Source of the DNA: Streptomyces sp. NBC_00448
GTDB taxonomy: Bacteria; Actinomycetota; Actinomycetes; Streptomycetales; Streptomycetaceae
NCBI RefSeq assembly: GCF_036014115.1
Contig: NZ_CP107913.1
Span: forward strand, 8,735,501 to 8,799,500
Length of the DNA: 64,000 nt
Direction: 5' to 3'
In this document: positions 33,501-42,344 of the stretch, in pieces
Layout: each line of letters opens with the position of its first letter
Numbering within the stretch: position 1 is the first letter of the stretch
Made by a program: the position numbers and the translations under genes
Notes under the pieces: model-generated
Seen by the model: the letters and a program-made list of their open reading frames with translations, nothing else
What the model was told of the DNA's origin: nothing
Databases searched by the model: none

Positions 33501-34196
33501 CTACGGCCAGTTGCCCAGCGGCGGCAGCGGACCGCCGCGCAGCGGCTCTTCGGGGTGCCGCCCGGCCAGCCACGCGGCGAGGTCGGTGAGGCGGCCCTCG
33601 ACGGACAGCGGTGACCCGGAGCCGTGCGACCAGCGGAAGTCCGCGTCCGTGGCGGTGAGCGACACCCGGTATCCGTCCGGCACGCGGGGCGCGAGGAAGC
33701 CGATGAGGTGGGTGCACAGCGGTGTCGACCACGCGTGGGTGTGGTAGCCGAGGTCCGCGTCGGCCGTGTGGATCTCCAACTCCCGCCACCAGGCGAGCCC
33801 GGCGTCGCGCAGGGTGCCGTCGCGGTAGCGGACCGGCCGCTCCCAGTCGTCCGGCCCGACCAGGGACCAGGACGCCTCGACCTCGTCCAGCGCGTCCGCG
33901 AGCGCGGGCGCGAGCTGCTGCACCGGGCGCCGGTGCCCGGCCTCGATGGCGGCGTCACGGGTGGGGCGCCCCCCGTCGTAGACGTCGATGAGCTTGCCGC
34001 GCAGGGCGTAACGGGCCTGCCGGGCAAGGGCGAGGCCGACCCCCTCGATGTGGGTGAGCACATGGCCGCGGCTCCAGCCGGGCAGCGGGCTCGGCCCGCG
34101 CAGTACCTCGTCGGTGAGAGCCGGCAGCAGGGCGCGCAGCCGCGACTGCCCCTCGGCGAGCGCCGCCTGGAGATCGGCGGGTGCGGTTCCGGTCAC
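33501..34196 (-). CDS. Mycothiol-dependent maleylpyruvate isomerase family protein (DinB/MDMPI fold)
   Basis: A 231-residue four-helix-bundle protein of the MDMPI_N family. The Zn-site helix reads GWSRGHVLTHIEGVGLALARQ, and further conserved residues are in WWRELEIHTADADLGY. A C-terminal MDMPI_C-like domain covers about residues 150-231. Such enzymes use mycothiol as cofactor. The GTG at 34196 overlaps the stop of the upstream PNPOx gene (GTGA). The operon points to a detoxification or cofactor-linked role, but the substrate is unknown. Confidence 0.88.
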   Translation of the reverse strand: MTGTAPADLQAALAEGQSRLRALLPALTDEVLRGPSPLPGWSRGHVLTHIEGVGLALARQARYALRGKLIDVYDGGRPTRDAAIEAGHRRPVQQLAPALADALDEVEASWSLVGPDDWERPVRYRDGTLRDAGLAWWRELEIHTADADLGYHTHAWSTPLCTHLIGFLAPRVPDGYRVSLTATDADFRWSHGSGSPLSVEGRLTDLAAWLAGRHPEEPLRGGPLPPLGNWP

Positions 34197-34846
34197 GGCC
34201 ACAGCAGTCCACGCTCCCAACCGGCTTCCGTGCGGCGGTAGTCGACGCGGGTGTGCCGGCGTTCCCGGTCGCCCTGCCAGAACTCCACCTGCTCGGCGTG
34301 CAGCGTGTACAGCGTCCAGCCGGGCGCCACCAGCCCAGGCTCTGCCGCGATCCGCTCGGCGGCGGTGCGCACGTCGGCGTCGCGGGCGGCGAGGTCGGAC
34401 AGCGGGGTGCTCTGCCGGCCGAGCAGCGCCTCGGCCCGGGCGCCGGGGGAGCGGGCGAGGAAGTCGGCGGCGGACTCCTCGGGGTTGCCGGGGCGCACGG
34501 TTCCGCGCACCCGCACCTGGCGGGCGAGCGGGGACCAGTAGAAGGTGAGCGCCGCGGCGGTGTGGCCGGACAGCTCGCGGCCCTTGCGGCCGCCGGCGTC
34601 GGCGGCGAACTGCCAGCCGTCAGCGGTGACGTTCTTGCAGATCAGCACCCGTGCCGACGGGGTGCCGTCGAGGCCGGTGGTGGACACGGTCATCGCGTGC
34701 GGTTCGCGCACCCCTTGCCGGATGGCCGTCAGCAGCCACTCGGTGAACAATTCGTGCGGGTCGGCGGGAAGTCGAGAGACGTCGAAGTCCGGCAACTCCC
34801 CCTCGAACACCTCGATCTCGCGCAGTACCTCGCGCAGGTCGGACAC
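34193..34846 (-). CDS. Pyridoxamine 5'-phosphate oxidase-family flavoprotein (PdxH/PhzG-like)
   Basis: A 217-residue FMN-binding split-barrel protein. Family pieces are EPHAMTVSTTGLDGTPSARVLICKNV, GRELSGHTAAALTFYWSPLARQVRVRG, the SPGARAEALLGRQSTPL loop and a C-terminal VEFWQGDRERRHTRVDYRR close to the PdxH signature. It oxidises pyridoxamine/pyridoxine phosphate or a related substrate with O2. Homology is close to PdxH, but the C-terminal motif differs enough that a PhzG-like role cannot be excluded. The GTG at 34846 has GGGGG six bases upstream. It is divergent from the CGNR regulator. Confidence 0.88.
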   Translation of the reverse strand: MSDLREVLREIEVFEGELPDFDVSRLPADPHELFTEWLLTAIRQGVREPHAMTVSTTGLDGTPSARVLICKNVTADGWQFAADAGGRKGRELSGHTAAALTFYWSPLARQVRVRGTVRPGNPEESAADFLARSPGARAEALLGRQSTPLSDLAARDADVRTAAERIAAEPGLVAPGWTLYTLHAEQVEFWQGDRERRHTRVDYRRTEAGWERGLLWP

Positions 34847-34863
34847 GAATACCCCCTCTGCGT

Positions 34864-34890
34864 TAATGGTGTACGGCGACGATACCATTA
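34864..34890. promoter_or_regulatory. Operator palindrome between the PNPOx and CGNR genes
   Basis: TAATGGT (34864-34870) and ACCATTA (34884-34890) form an inverted repeat with a 13-base spacer in the 48-base divergent gap. The right arm overlaps a -10-like TACCAT (34883-34888) placed for a leaderless start at 34895. It probably binds the CGNR regulator. Confidence 0.7.
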
Positions 34891-34894
34891 GGTC

Positions 34895-35548
34895 ATGCCG
34901 GTTGATCATCTCGCTCTCGCTCTCGCCCTCGCGGTCACCGTGCGCCATGACGGCCACGGCGGAGTCGCGGACGACCTCGCCGCCCCCGAGGGCCTGACCG
35001 CCTGGGTGCGGCAGCACGAGCGGGCGCTGGCGGAGTACGGCTTCGTGACGGCGGACGAGGGCGCGGACTCCGCCGACCCCGCCGACCCCGCCGACCCCGC
35101 CATGCTCGCCGCCGCCGTCGGCGTACGGACCGCGCTGCGGGCGCTGTTCGCGCGGGCGGTGCTGCCCGGTGCCCCCAGCAAGGCCGACGCCGGGCGGCTG
35201 CCCGACGCGGCGGCGGCCCTGGAGCGGCTGAACGCGGCCGCGGCGCGGGTGCCGGTCACCCACCGGCTCGCCTGGCCCGCCGACGGCCCGCCTGCCGCCG
35301 GCTACGCGGTGGCCGGCCGCCACACCCCGGCCGACCTGCTCGCCGCCGCGCTCGCCCGGGCCGGCATGGCCTTCCTGGCCGGCCCGGACCGCGCCCGGTT
35401 GCGGGCCTGCCCGGCGCCGCGCTGCGTGCGCTACTTCGTCCAGGCGCACGCCCGCCAGGAGTGGTGCAAGCCCTCCTGCGGCAACCGCGCCCGCGTCGCC
35501 CGCCACCATGCCCGCCAGCGGGCCCGCACCGCCGACGACCCGAACTGA
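34895..35548 (+). CDS. ABATE-domain regulator with C-terminal CGNR zinc finger
   Basis: A 217-residue protein. The N-terminal helical ABATE-like ligand domain ends near residue 165. It is followed by a zinc finger with Cys pairs in LRACPAPRCVRYF and EWCKPSCGNRARVARH, the diagnostic CGNR motif. Related proteins act as stress-responsive transcription regulators. The ATG at 34895 is consistent with a leaderless message. It is divergent from the PNPOx-MPI operon with a palindrome between, so it probably controls that operon and itself. A short PADPADPAD repeat lies at about residues 62-70. Confidence 0.9.
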   Translation: MPVDHLALALALAVTVRHDGHGGVADDLAAPEGLTAWVRQHERALAEYGFVTADEGADSADPADPADPAMLAAAVGVRTALRALFARAVLPGAPSKADAGRLPDAAAALERLNAAAARVPVTHRLAWPADGPPAAGYAVAGRHTPADLLAAALARAGMAFLAGPDRARLRACPAPRCVRYFVQAHARQEWCKPSCGNRARVARHHARQRARTADDPN

Positions 35549-36000
35549 CGCTCCAAGCAGGCTGGTTGGGCCGGGCGCATCGGGGCCGATCGCCGCCGCC
35601 GGAGCCGCGCCGGCCGCGCCGGTCCGCCCGGACGACCCGCACCGCCCGCATGCCCGACCCTCCCGCACCGCCCGCACCCGACTCCCCATCCCTTTCATCC
35701 GCCCTCTTCGGTTACGCGCGGTAACGGGGGCGCACGCGGGGCGCATGGGAGCTTTGGCGGGGAGTGGGGCCCGAGTGGAGTGGTGGCGGCCGGGAGGCCC
35801 GTGGGACAGTCGCGGCGGGCCGACCGGGAAGCGTCCGCCTCCCTGCGGAGTCATGGGCTCCACCCTGCCGGTACGCCTCCTGCCAGTGGCGTACCGGCAC
35901 GGTCGTTCCCCCTTACCGAGCGCAGCCGACGGCGTACCCTGTGGACCCATCGGACCGAGTGCGCCGGGCGCGCGCCCCGCCGGTCGGCAAGGGGGAGAGC
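35549..36000. other. 452-base intergenic region with a 12-base-pair palindrome
   Basis: No coding region is convincing here. A perfect inverted repeat joins 35866-35877 to 35888-35899 (TGCCGGTACGCC and complement, 10-base spacer) about 100 bases before the LAL-like gene. A -10-like TACCCT lies at 35935-35940. The rest is GC-rich with no further structure that I can see. Confidence 0.6.
35866..35899. promoter_or_regulatory. Perfect 12-base-pair inverted repeat upstream of the LAL-like gene
   Basis: Arms 35866-35877 and 35888-35899 are perfect complements with a 10-base spacer. At DNA level this suits a dimeric regulator site; at RNA level it would be a stable hairpin. It lies upstream of the likely -10, so a DNA-binding role is favoured. 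Confidence 0.6.
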
Positions 36001-38769
36001 ATGGCTGGAGGGCCCGCCGGCGTCGCCCGCACGCTGCTCGAGCGTGACGTCGAACTCGCCGCCGTCGACGACGCGTTGACCGCCGTCACCGGAGTGGCGC
36101 CCGGCGCCGTACCGGAGCCGGCCGACGGTCAGGTACGGCGGCGGGGCGGGCTGCTGGCGTTCGCCGGGCCCGCCGGGCTGGGCAAGACGACCCTGCTCGC
36201 CGAGGTACGGGCCCGGGCCGCGGACCGCGGCTGCACCGTGCTGTCCGCGCGCGGCGGCGACCAGGAGCAGCAGGTCGCCTTCCACGTCGCGCGGCAACTC
36301 CTGCAACCGCTGCTGGCCGGCTCCACCGAGGCGGATCTGCGGGCGGCGCTGGGCAGTTGGTACGGCATCGTGGGCCCGGCGCTGGGGCTGTGCACCGCGC
36401 AGGGCGCCGCCCCCGACCCCCAGGGACTGCGCGACGGACTGGACTGGGTGCTCACCCATGTGGTGGTCCGGCACGCCCCGGTGGTGCTGGTGCTCGACGA
36501 CGCGCACTGGGCCGACCCGCAGTCACTGAACTGGCTGGCCGCGTTCGCACCCCGCACCGACGACCTCGCGCTGCTCGTCGTGGTGGCCTACCGCCCGGAC
36601 GAACTGCCGCCGTCCGCCGAGGCGTTCCGCGGCCTGCCCGGCCGCGCCGGGCACCGTCCGCTCGGCCTGGAACCGCTGACCTCCGACGCGATCGGCCTGC
36701 TGGTGCGCGACCGGGTCGGCGCGCACGCCGACGAGGAGTTCTGCCGGGAGTGCTGGGCGGTCACCGCGGGAAACCCGTTCGAGGCGGTCGAGTTGGCCGC
36801 GAAGGTCCGTGACCGGGGACTGCAACCCGACGGTGGCAGCGTCCACCTGCTGCGCGACCTGGTCGCCGCGGTGAAGGGCAGCGGCCTGGTCGCCCGGCTG
36901 GAGCGGCTCGGCCCCTCCACGGTCCGCCTCGCCTGGGCCGCCGCCGTGCTCGGCACCGAGATCCGGCCCGCGCTGGCCGCCGCCGTGGCCGGCCTCGGCA
37001 CCCAGGAGGCCGCCGACTGCGCGGACCGGCTGCGGGCCGCGCGCGTCCTCACCGGCAGCCGCACCCTGGAGTTCGTCCACCCGCTGATCGCCACCGCCGT
37101 CTACCGGGCGATACCCGACGCGGTGCGGGTCGCCCTGCACGGCAAGGCCGCGTGGGCCGTGGTCGACGCCGGTCTCGGCCCCACCGCGGCCGCCCGCCAC
37201 CTGCTGGAGACCCACCCCGAGGAGGACCCGTGGGTGGTGCACCAACTGCGCGCCGCCGCCCGGGAGATCCTGCGGGCCGGCGCCCCCGAGGCGGCCCGCA
37301 GCTGCCTGGCCCGGGCGCTGCGCGAGCCCCCGCCGCCCGGCGAGCGGGCCGGCGTGCTCTACGAACTCGGCTGCGCCACACAGCTCCTGGAGCCCCCGAC
37401 CACCGTCAACCACCTGCGGGCCGCCCTCGAAGAGCCGATCGACGACCCCGAACTGCGCGACGGCATCCTCTTCCTGCTCTCCCAGTCCCTCGCGCACAGC
37501 GACCGGCTCAGCGAGGCAGCCGACGTCGTCGGCCGGGCCGCCCGCACCACCACCGGGGCACGCACCCGACTGCGCATGCAGGCCGAGCAGTTCATGTGGG
37601 ACGCCTTCCGCTCCGACGAACCCGACTCGCCCGGCAGGTCCCGCCGGCTGGCCCGGCTCGCCGACCGCCTCACCGGCCGCGACCTCACCGAGCGGTACAT
37701 CATCGGCCTGCGCGCCTGGGACGCCACCTTGCGCGGCGAACCCACCGGCACCGTCCTGCGCCACGCCGCCCGCGCCCTGCGCGGCGGCCTGCCCTGGGTG
37801 GACGAGGGCCGCGGCTTCGAGGTGCCGGCGCTGGTCGCGATGACCTACATGTACGCCGACCGGCCCGAGCGCGCCGAGGAGCTGTTCGCCGAGGGCATCG
37901 CCGACTTCGAACGCCACGGCTGGCGCGGCGCCCACCTCTCCTTCGGGTATGTCCTGCTCGGCTACGTCCGCCACCGCTGCGGGCGGCTCGCCGAGGCGGA
38001 GGAACTGGCCCGCGACGGTTTGCGGCTGGCCGACCGGGTCGGCCGCGGCACCCCCGTGCAGTGGTACGCCGTCGGCGTGCTCGCCGGGGTGCTGATCGCC
38101 CGCGGCCGCCCCGAGGAGGCGGCCGCGCTCGCCGCCGACTACGACTTCGCCGCGCCCTTCCCGGCCGCCGTGACCTTTCCCGACGCCCAGGCCGTGCACG
38201 GCGAGATCCTGCTCGCGCTGGGCCGGTACCAGGAGGCCGCCGCGGAACTCGCCGCCGTCGGGCGGCGGCTCGACCGGCGCGGCATGCGCAACCCGGGCTG
38301 GTGCCCGTGGCAGCTCCACCTGGCCCTCGCCGAGGCGCACGACGCTCCCGACCGTGCGGCCCGCACCGCGCTCGACGCGGTCGCCCGGGCCCGGCAGTTC
38401 GGTGCGCCGTCCGCGGTCGGGGGCGCGCTGCGGGTCGCCGCCGAGGTGATCGGCGGGGCGCGCGGCCTCGACCTGCTCGCCGAGGCCGTCGCCCGCCTGG
38501 AGGTGTCGCCCGCCGCCCATGAGCTCGCGGCGGCGCGGGTCGCCCAGGGCGCCGCCCTGCGCGCGGCGGGGCGCCGGGGAGCGGCCGCCGACGCGTTGCG
38601 GCTGGGGCTGGAGGGTGCGGTGGGCTGCGGCGCGGACGGCCTGGCGGGCACCGCGCGGGCCGAACTGGCCCGGCTGCCCGCACCGCTGTCCGTGCCCCTG
38701 CCCGCGGCGCCGTCCGTCCCGCCCGCCGCACCGCAGGCCCCGCCCGCCGCGGCACCGCGCGAGACGTGA
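36001..38769 (+). CDS. LAL-type AAA ATPase lacking the LuxR DNA-binding domain
   Basis: A 922-residue protein with the architecture of large ATP-binding LuxR (LAL/MalT-like) regulators. The AAA domain is at about residues 10-300 with Walker A GPAGLGKTTLL (56-66) and Walker B VVLVLDDAHWAD. A TPR-like helical region covers about 450-880. Full members end in a LuxR HTH; this one ends after RAELARLPAPL in a Pro/Ala-rich tail, and no HTH is found in any frame before the next gene at 38815. It is therefore a truncated LAL, or a signalling ATPase acting through partners. The ATG at 36001 has GGGGGAG just upstream. Confidence 0.88.
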   Translation: MAGGPAGVARTLLERDVELAAVDDALTAVTGVAPGAVPEPADGQVRRRGGLLAFAGPAGLGKTTLLAEVRARAADRGCTVLSARGGDQEQQVAFHVARQLLQPLLAGSTEADLRAALGSWYGIVGPALGLCTAQGAAPDPQGLRDGLDWVLTHVVVRHAPVVLVLDDAHWADPQSLNWLAAFAPRTDDLALLVVVAYRPDELPPSAEAFRGLPGRAGHRPLGLEPLTSDAIGLLVRDRVGAHADEEFCRECWAVTAGNPFEAVELAAKVRDRGLQPDGGSVHLLRDLVAAVKGSGLVARLERLGPSTVRLAWAAAVLGTEIRPALAAAVAGLGTQEAADCADRLRAARVLTGSRTLEFVHPLIATAVYRAIPDAVRVALHGKAAWAVVDAGLGPTAAARHLLETHPEEDPWVVHQLRAAAREILRAGAPEAARSCLARALREPPPPGERAGVLYELGCATQLLEPPTTVNHLRAALEEPIDDPELRDGILFLLSQSLAHSDRLSEAADVVGRAARTTTGARTRLRMQAEQFMWDAFRSDEPDSPGRSRRLARLADRLTGRDLTERYIIGLRAWDATLRGEPTGTVLRHAARALRGGLPWVDEGRGFEVPALVAMTYMYADRPERAEELFAEGIADFERHGWRGAHLSFGYVLLGYVRHRCGRLAEAEELARDGLRLADRVGRGTPVQWYAVGVLAGVLIARGRPEEAAALAADYDFAAPFPAAVTFPDAQAVHGEILLALGRYQEAAAELAAVGRRLDRRGMRNPGWCPWQLHLALAEAHDAPDRAARTALDAVARARQFGAPSAVGGALRVAAEVIGGARGLDLLAEAVARLEVSPAAHELAAARVAQGAALRAAGRRGAAADALRLGLEGAVGCGADGLAGTARAELARLPAPLSVPLPAAPSVPPAAPQAPPAAAPRET

Positions 38770-38814
38770 AAGACGGGCTCCCGCCCCGGCCGTGCCACCC
38801 CGTACGATGGCCGT

Positions 38815-39315
38815 ATGTCCTTCCTCCGCCGCCGTAGCGCAGCCACGCCCACCGGGCCGGACTTCGACGTCCTCGCGATGGACCCGGGGGACTGGCCCGG
38901 CGACCTGGGCGCGGGGCTGCTGCCCGGTGCCGACGGGAGCTGCCAGGGCATCTACCTGCGGTACGACCTCTTCGGCGGCCGCGGCCCCGCGATGCTGATC
39001 GGGAACCTCCCCGAGGGCTCCCCGGCCCGCGAACTGGAGGAGGGCCAGGTGCCCTTCGAGGTGGCCCAGCTGCTGGCCGCGCTCGGCAACGACGAACCGG
39101 CCGAGGTCGTCGACGTCGAGGGCACCCCGGTGATGCTGGGCGACGGACCGCTGATCGTCCGCCGGATCAAGATCTCCGAGTCGCGGGTCGCCTGCGCGCA
39201 GTTCGACCGCAGCGACGGCGTGCAGGTCACCATCGCCACCTGGGACCGTCCGATCACCGACGACCTCTACCAGCTGCTCAAGCCGCTGCCCGCGGAGATG
39301 TTCCAGGCCGAGTGA
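38815..39315 (+). CDS. Conserved actinobacterial hypothetical protein
   Basis: A 166-residue soluble acidic protein. It begins with an Arg-rich MSFLRRRS and has no signal peptide. A globular domain spans about residues 25-160, including IYLRYDLFGG and LIVRRIKISESRVACAQF. I recognise no characterised family. A -10 TACGAT at 38803-38808 places transcription start at the ATG, so it is probably leaderless and independent of the LAL-like gene 45 bases upstream. It is followed by a strong terminator. Confidence 0.8.
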   Translation: MSFLRRRSAATPTGPDFDVLAMDPGDWPGDLGAGLLPGADGSCQGIYLRYDLFGGRGPAMLIGNLPEGSPARELEEGQVPFEVAQLLAALGNDEPAEVVDVEGTPVMLGDGPLIVRRIKISESRVACAQFDRSDGVQVTIATWDRPITDDLYQLLKPLPAEMFQAE

Positions 39316-39378
39316 ACGCCCGGGCCGCGAGCCGGCCGAGCTGAACGAGCCGCATCCAGCCGCACCAAGCCGCACGAC

Positions 39379-39412
39379 GTAAGGGGCGCCATCCCAGAAT
39401 GGCGCCCCTTAC
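39379..39412. terminator. 14-base-pair bidirectional terminator
   Basis: A perfect stem (39379-39392 with 39399-39412) with a six-base loop, between two convergent genes. One of the strongest hairpins in the window. Confidence 0.88.
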
Positions 39413-39486
39413 CTGTGTCACCTGACCTGCGTCACCTGCTCACCTGCTCACCGGTGTCACCCGTCGCCGCGGCCTTCCGGCCCGGG

Positions 39487-41478
39487 CTACGGCAGCGCCG
39501 AGGGCACCAGCGCCACATCGGACGCCAGGACGTACTCCACGCGGTGCCCGAGCTGGATCTCGTAGTAGACGTTCTTGCCCCGCACCACCTGGTGGCTCGC
39601 CGGATCGAAGGTCACCGAGTAGTAGTACTCGCCGTGCACCGCGCCGCCGACCACGTACCGCTGGCCGGCCGGGATGGAGTACGGCATCGGGGTGAGCGCC
39701 TGGACCGGCACGCCGGCCGGGAACGCGCTCGCCTCGGGGTAGGCGCGGCCGTAGACCGGGATGCTCGCCAGACCCTTCTTCGGGGTCACCACCAGACCCG
39801 TCGCGTCCACGGCCGTCGGGTTCGCCTTCGGGTTGTGGAACCACGCCTTCTGGCCGAGGTACCAGATCGCGGTCCAGTCGCCCTGCCGTCCGGCGACCGC
39901 GTACTGCTGGCCGGTGGACGCCCGCGCGCCCACGTCGTTGACGTCGGTGGTGCTGGCGCCCGTCGCACCGTGCAGACCCACGTCGTGCACCAGCGGAGCG
40001 TCCTCGCTCGGCGCCGTGTACAGCCGCACCGCGTCGGAGCCGTGCGCCGGGCAGGTCGCGCCCGCCGTGGTACAGCCGGTGTAGACCGGCTGGTTCGTCG
40101 CGTAGTCCGGGTCGATCGTCACCTCACCGCCCCACGCCCCCGCCGTCGGGTGGATCGGCGCGCCGAGCAGCGCCATGTAGTGGGCCCAGTCCCAGTACGG
40201 TCCGGGGTCGGTGTGCATGCCGGGAACGTAGGAACCCGTCGGCCCCGGCACGTTGTCGTGGCCGAGGATGTGCTGCCGGTTCAGCGGCACGTCGTACTTC
40301 TGCGCCAGGTAGCGCACCAGCCGCGCCGACGAGCGGTACATCGCCTCCGTGTACCAGGCGTCCGGGTCGGTGAGGAAGCCCTCGTGCTCGACCCCGATCG
40401 ACTTGGCGTTGGTGTACCAGTTGCCCGCCTGCCAGCCGACGTCCTGCGTCTTCACATGCTGCGCGATGTGCCCGTCGGAGGAGCGCACCGTGTAGTGCCA
40501 AGACAGGTACGTCGGGTCCTGCACCAGCTTCAGCGAGGTGGCCCAGGAGCCCTCGGTGTCGTGGATGACGATCGTGTCGATCTTCTCGTCGTTCGGCCGG
40601 TCGGCGAGGTCGTAGTTGCCGTAGTCCCCGCCGCCGATCTCCTGGTAGGGCGCCGGCACCCACTCGCAGCCCAGCCCCGGCGGGCACTCGGTGCCCGCGT
40701 CGTTGTCCGCGCGCAGCCCCACCTTCGCGGCCTGGCCGGTCGCGGGCGCCAGACCGGGCACCGCCGCGAGCGCCACCCGCTGGCCGCTGTCCGTGGTGCG
40801 CGCCTGGCCCTGCCGGATCACGTCGAACACGTCGTCGGCGAAGGAGTCCGCGGTGTCCCGGTCGTCCGCGCCGGAGTAGCGCGCCACGGCGGCGTACCAG
40901 TCGGCCGGATCGGCGCTCGGCGGTTCGCCCAGCTCGCGCTGCTCCGCGGCCAGCAGAGCGGCGCCGCCGGCCACGTTCGCCGCCGGCGCGTCGCGCAGCT
41001 CGGCGGACGGCAGCCCGGTGAGGGTCGCCGCGCGCCGCACCGTGGTCAGGTTCGCCGGGAAGGCCGCGGTGGCCGGCGCCGCCGCCTGCGCGGGCGTGAT
41101 CAGCGGGCGCGAGTCGTCGCCGCGCCCGTCGTCGCCCCCGTCGCCGACCTGCTTGACCGGGAAGTCGGTCAGCGCGGTCCGCGCGTCGGTCAGGTGCATC
41201 GGCCCGTAGCCGCCGGTGACGCTCGGCATGCCCTGGTGGCCGTCCCACCGGGACTCCATGTACGACACGCCCAGCAGCACGCTGCTCGGCACTCCGTACT
41301 TCCCGGCGGCGTCGGTGAACGCCTGCTGGAGCGAACCCGGCGCGGCGGCCGCGTGCGCGGTCCCCGCGCCGAACAGCGGCAGCAGGACGGCCGCCGCGGC
41401 GACCGCGACCGCGCTTCGGGCGCGGCGCCCGAGCGGCACGGATCTTCCAGGTGGGGACGGGGGAGCGGAACGCGGCAC
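39487..41478 (-). CDS. Secreted N-acetylmuramoyl-L-alanine amidase (Amidase_2/PGRP type)
   Basis: A 663-residue exported peptidoglycan hydrolase. The signal peptide covers residues 1-44 (RRARSAV, hydrophobic core, GTAHAAAA). Residues about 50-110 resemble a lytic-transglycosylase-like start (YGVPSSVLLGVSYMESRWDG). The amidase domain at about 295-460 has Zn/His motifs IDTIVIHDTEGS, IGVEHEG and HILGHDNVPGP. The C-terminal 190 residues contain SH3-like binding units (DAVRLYTAPSED, QYAVAGRQGDWTAIWYLGQKAWF). It cleaves the amide between muramic acid and the stem peptide. It appears monocistronic. Confidence 0.94.
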   Translation of the reverse strand: MPRSAPPSPPGRSVPLGRRARSAVAVAAAAVLLPLFGAGTAHAAAAPGSLQQAFTDAAGKYGVPSSVLLGVSYMESRWDGHQGMPSVTGGYGPMHLTDARTALTDFPVKQVGDGGDDGRGDDSRPLITPAQAAAPATAAFPANLTTVRRAATLTGLPSAELRDAPAANVAGGAALLAAEQRELGEPPSADPADWYAAVARYSGADDRDTADSFADDVFDVIRQGQARTTDSGQRVALAAVPGLAPATGQAAKVGLRADNDAGTECPPGLGCEWVPAPYQEIGGGDYGNYDLADRPNDEKIDTIVIHDTEGSWATSLKLVQDPTYLSWHYTVRSSDGHIAQHVKTQDVGWQAGNWYTNAKSIGVEHEGFLTDPDAWYTEAMYRSSARLVRYLAQKYDVPLNRQHILGHDNVPGPTGSYVPGMHTDPGPYWDWAHYMALLGAPIHPTAGAWGGEVTIDPDYATNQPVYTGCTTAGATCPAHGSDAVRLYTAPSEDAPLVHDVGLHGATGASTTDVNDVGARASTGQQYAVAGRQGDWTAIWYLGQKAWFHNPKANPTAVDATGLVVTPKKGLASIPVYGRAYPEASAFPAGVPVQALTPMPYSIPAGQRYVVGGAVHGEYYYSVTFDPASHQVVRGKNVYYEIQLGHRVEYVLASDVALVPSALP

Positions 41479-41776
41479 GAGGGCCTCCTCCGGATGGGGG
41501 GTTGCCGAGTTGATCGGTTCCCCACAGGTACCGGCCCGCCCGACGCCCCGTCAACCACCCGTATACGGCGCGTCTTCCGCACGTCAGGGCCCCGCACCCC
41601 GGGTTTCCGCGCCGCGCGGCCGCCCACCTGCCGACCGCCAGAGGCGTACACCTGTGCACCCGCTGTGCTCCGTTTCAGCGGCCTGTCGACAATTCCCGCC
41701 GGGGGGTGGAGGTATGGGCCGGTGCGCCGCGCCCAACCCGTTGGCCAAAGAGGCGGCCGGCGTCGAGAATCCCACC

Positions 41777-42298
41777 ATGACCGACGGCAGCGACGACCCG
41801 GACCGCATCTTCGTTCGCAGCAGGTGGGGCGACAGGCGCTACGTCTACAACCCGTACAACCCCATCGGCCGCGCGCTCATCGCCGGGACCGTGCTGGTCG
41901 CGGTCGTCGCCCTGTTCCTGCTGCACCGCTCGTCCGTCCGTGGCGCTTCGGGCGACTGGAGCGAGAAGGAGTTGCGGAAGGCCGTGACGGCGGCGACGGC
42001 CGAGCTGGCGAGCGACGCCGAGTTCGGGCCCGGAAGCGTGGGCTACGAGGAGATCCTCCAGAGCGGGATAGCGGAAGCGGCCCACCGCACCGAGCGCGGG
42101 CTCACCGTCGCCCTCGCCTCGGCGCCCCCGACGTCGGCCCTGGTCGAGGGCGGTCCGGAACAGGCCGACTACACCGTCAGCGCCGACGGCACGGACACGG
42201 AGCTGTGCCTCGACGTCCACGCGCTGAAGCGCAAGATGGCCATGGACTACGACTCCGTGACCATCTCCGTCGGCGAGGGGGCGTGCCCCGCCTCCTGA
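41777..42298 (+). CDS. Uncharacterised single-pass membrane protein
   Basis: A 173-residue protein with a cytoplasmic N-terminus (MTDGSDDPDRIFVRSRWGDRRYVYNPYNPIG), one helix at about 36-55 and an extracytoplasmic domain with one Cys pair near the end (ELCLDVHA and GACPAS) that may form a disulphide. The N-terminal NPYNP segment is distinctive, but I do not recognise the family. I chose the ATG at 41777, six bases after a -10-like GAGAAT; an ATG at 41714 would add 21 residues. It ends at a hairpin overlapping its stop. Confidence 0.75.
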   Translation: MTDGSDDPDRIFVRSRWGDRRYVYNPYNPIGRALIAGTVLVAVVALFLLHRSSVRGASGDWSEKELRKAVTAATAELASDAEFGPGSVGYEEILQSGIAEAAHRTERGLTVALASAPPTSALVEGGPEQADYTVSADGTDTELCLDVHALKRKMAMDYDSVTISVGEGACPAS

Positions 42299-42326
42299 CA
42301 GCCGCCCGCCCGGCTCGGCGGCTGTC
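42297..42326. terminator. 10-base-pair bidirectional terminator
   Basis: Perfect arms 42297-42306 and 42317-42326 with a 10-base loop, beginning within the stop codon region of the plus-strand gene and facing the convergent phosphotransferase. Confidence 0.75.
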
Positions 42327-42344
42327 CCGTCCGGCCGGCAGCCG

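Noticed and set aside
36523-39375. A 950-residue open frame antisense to the LAL-like gene
   Set aside because: Low-complexity Gly/Arg/Val composition and no motifs; it mirrors the third-position GC bias of the real gene.
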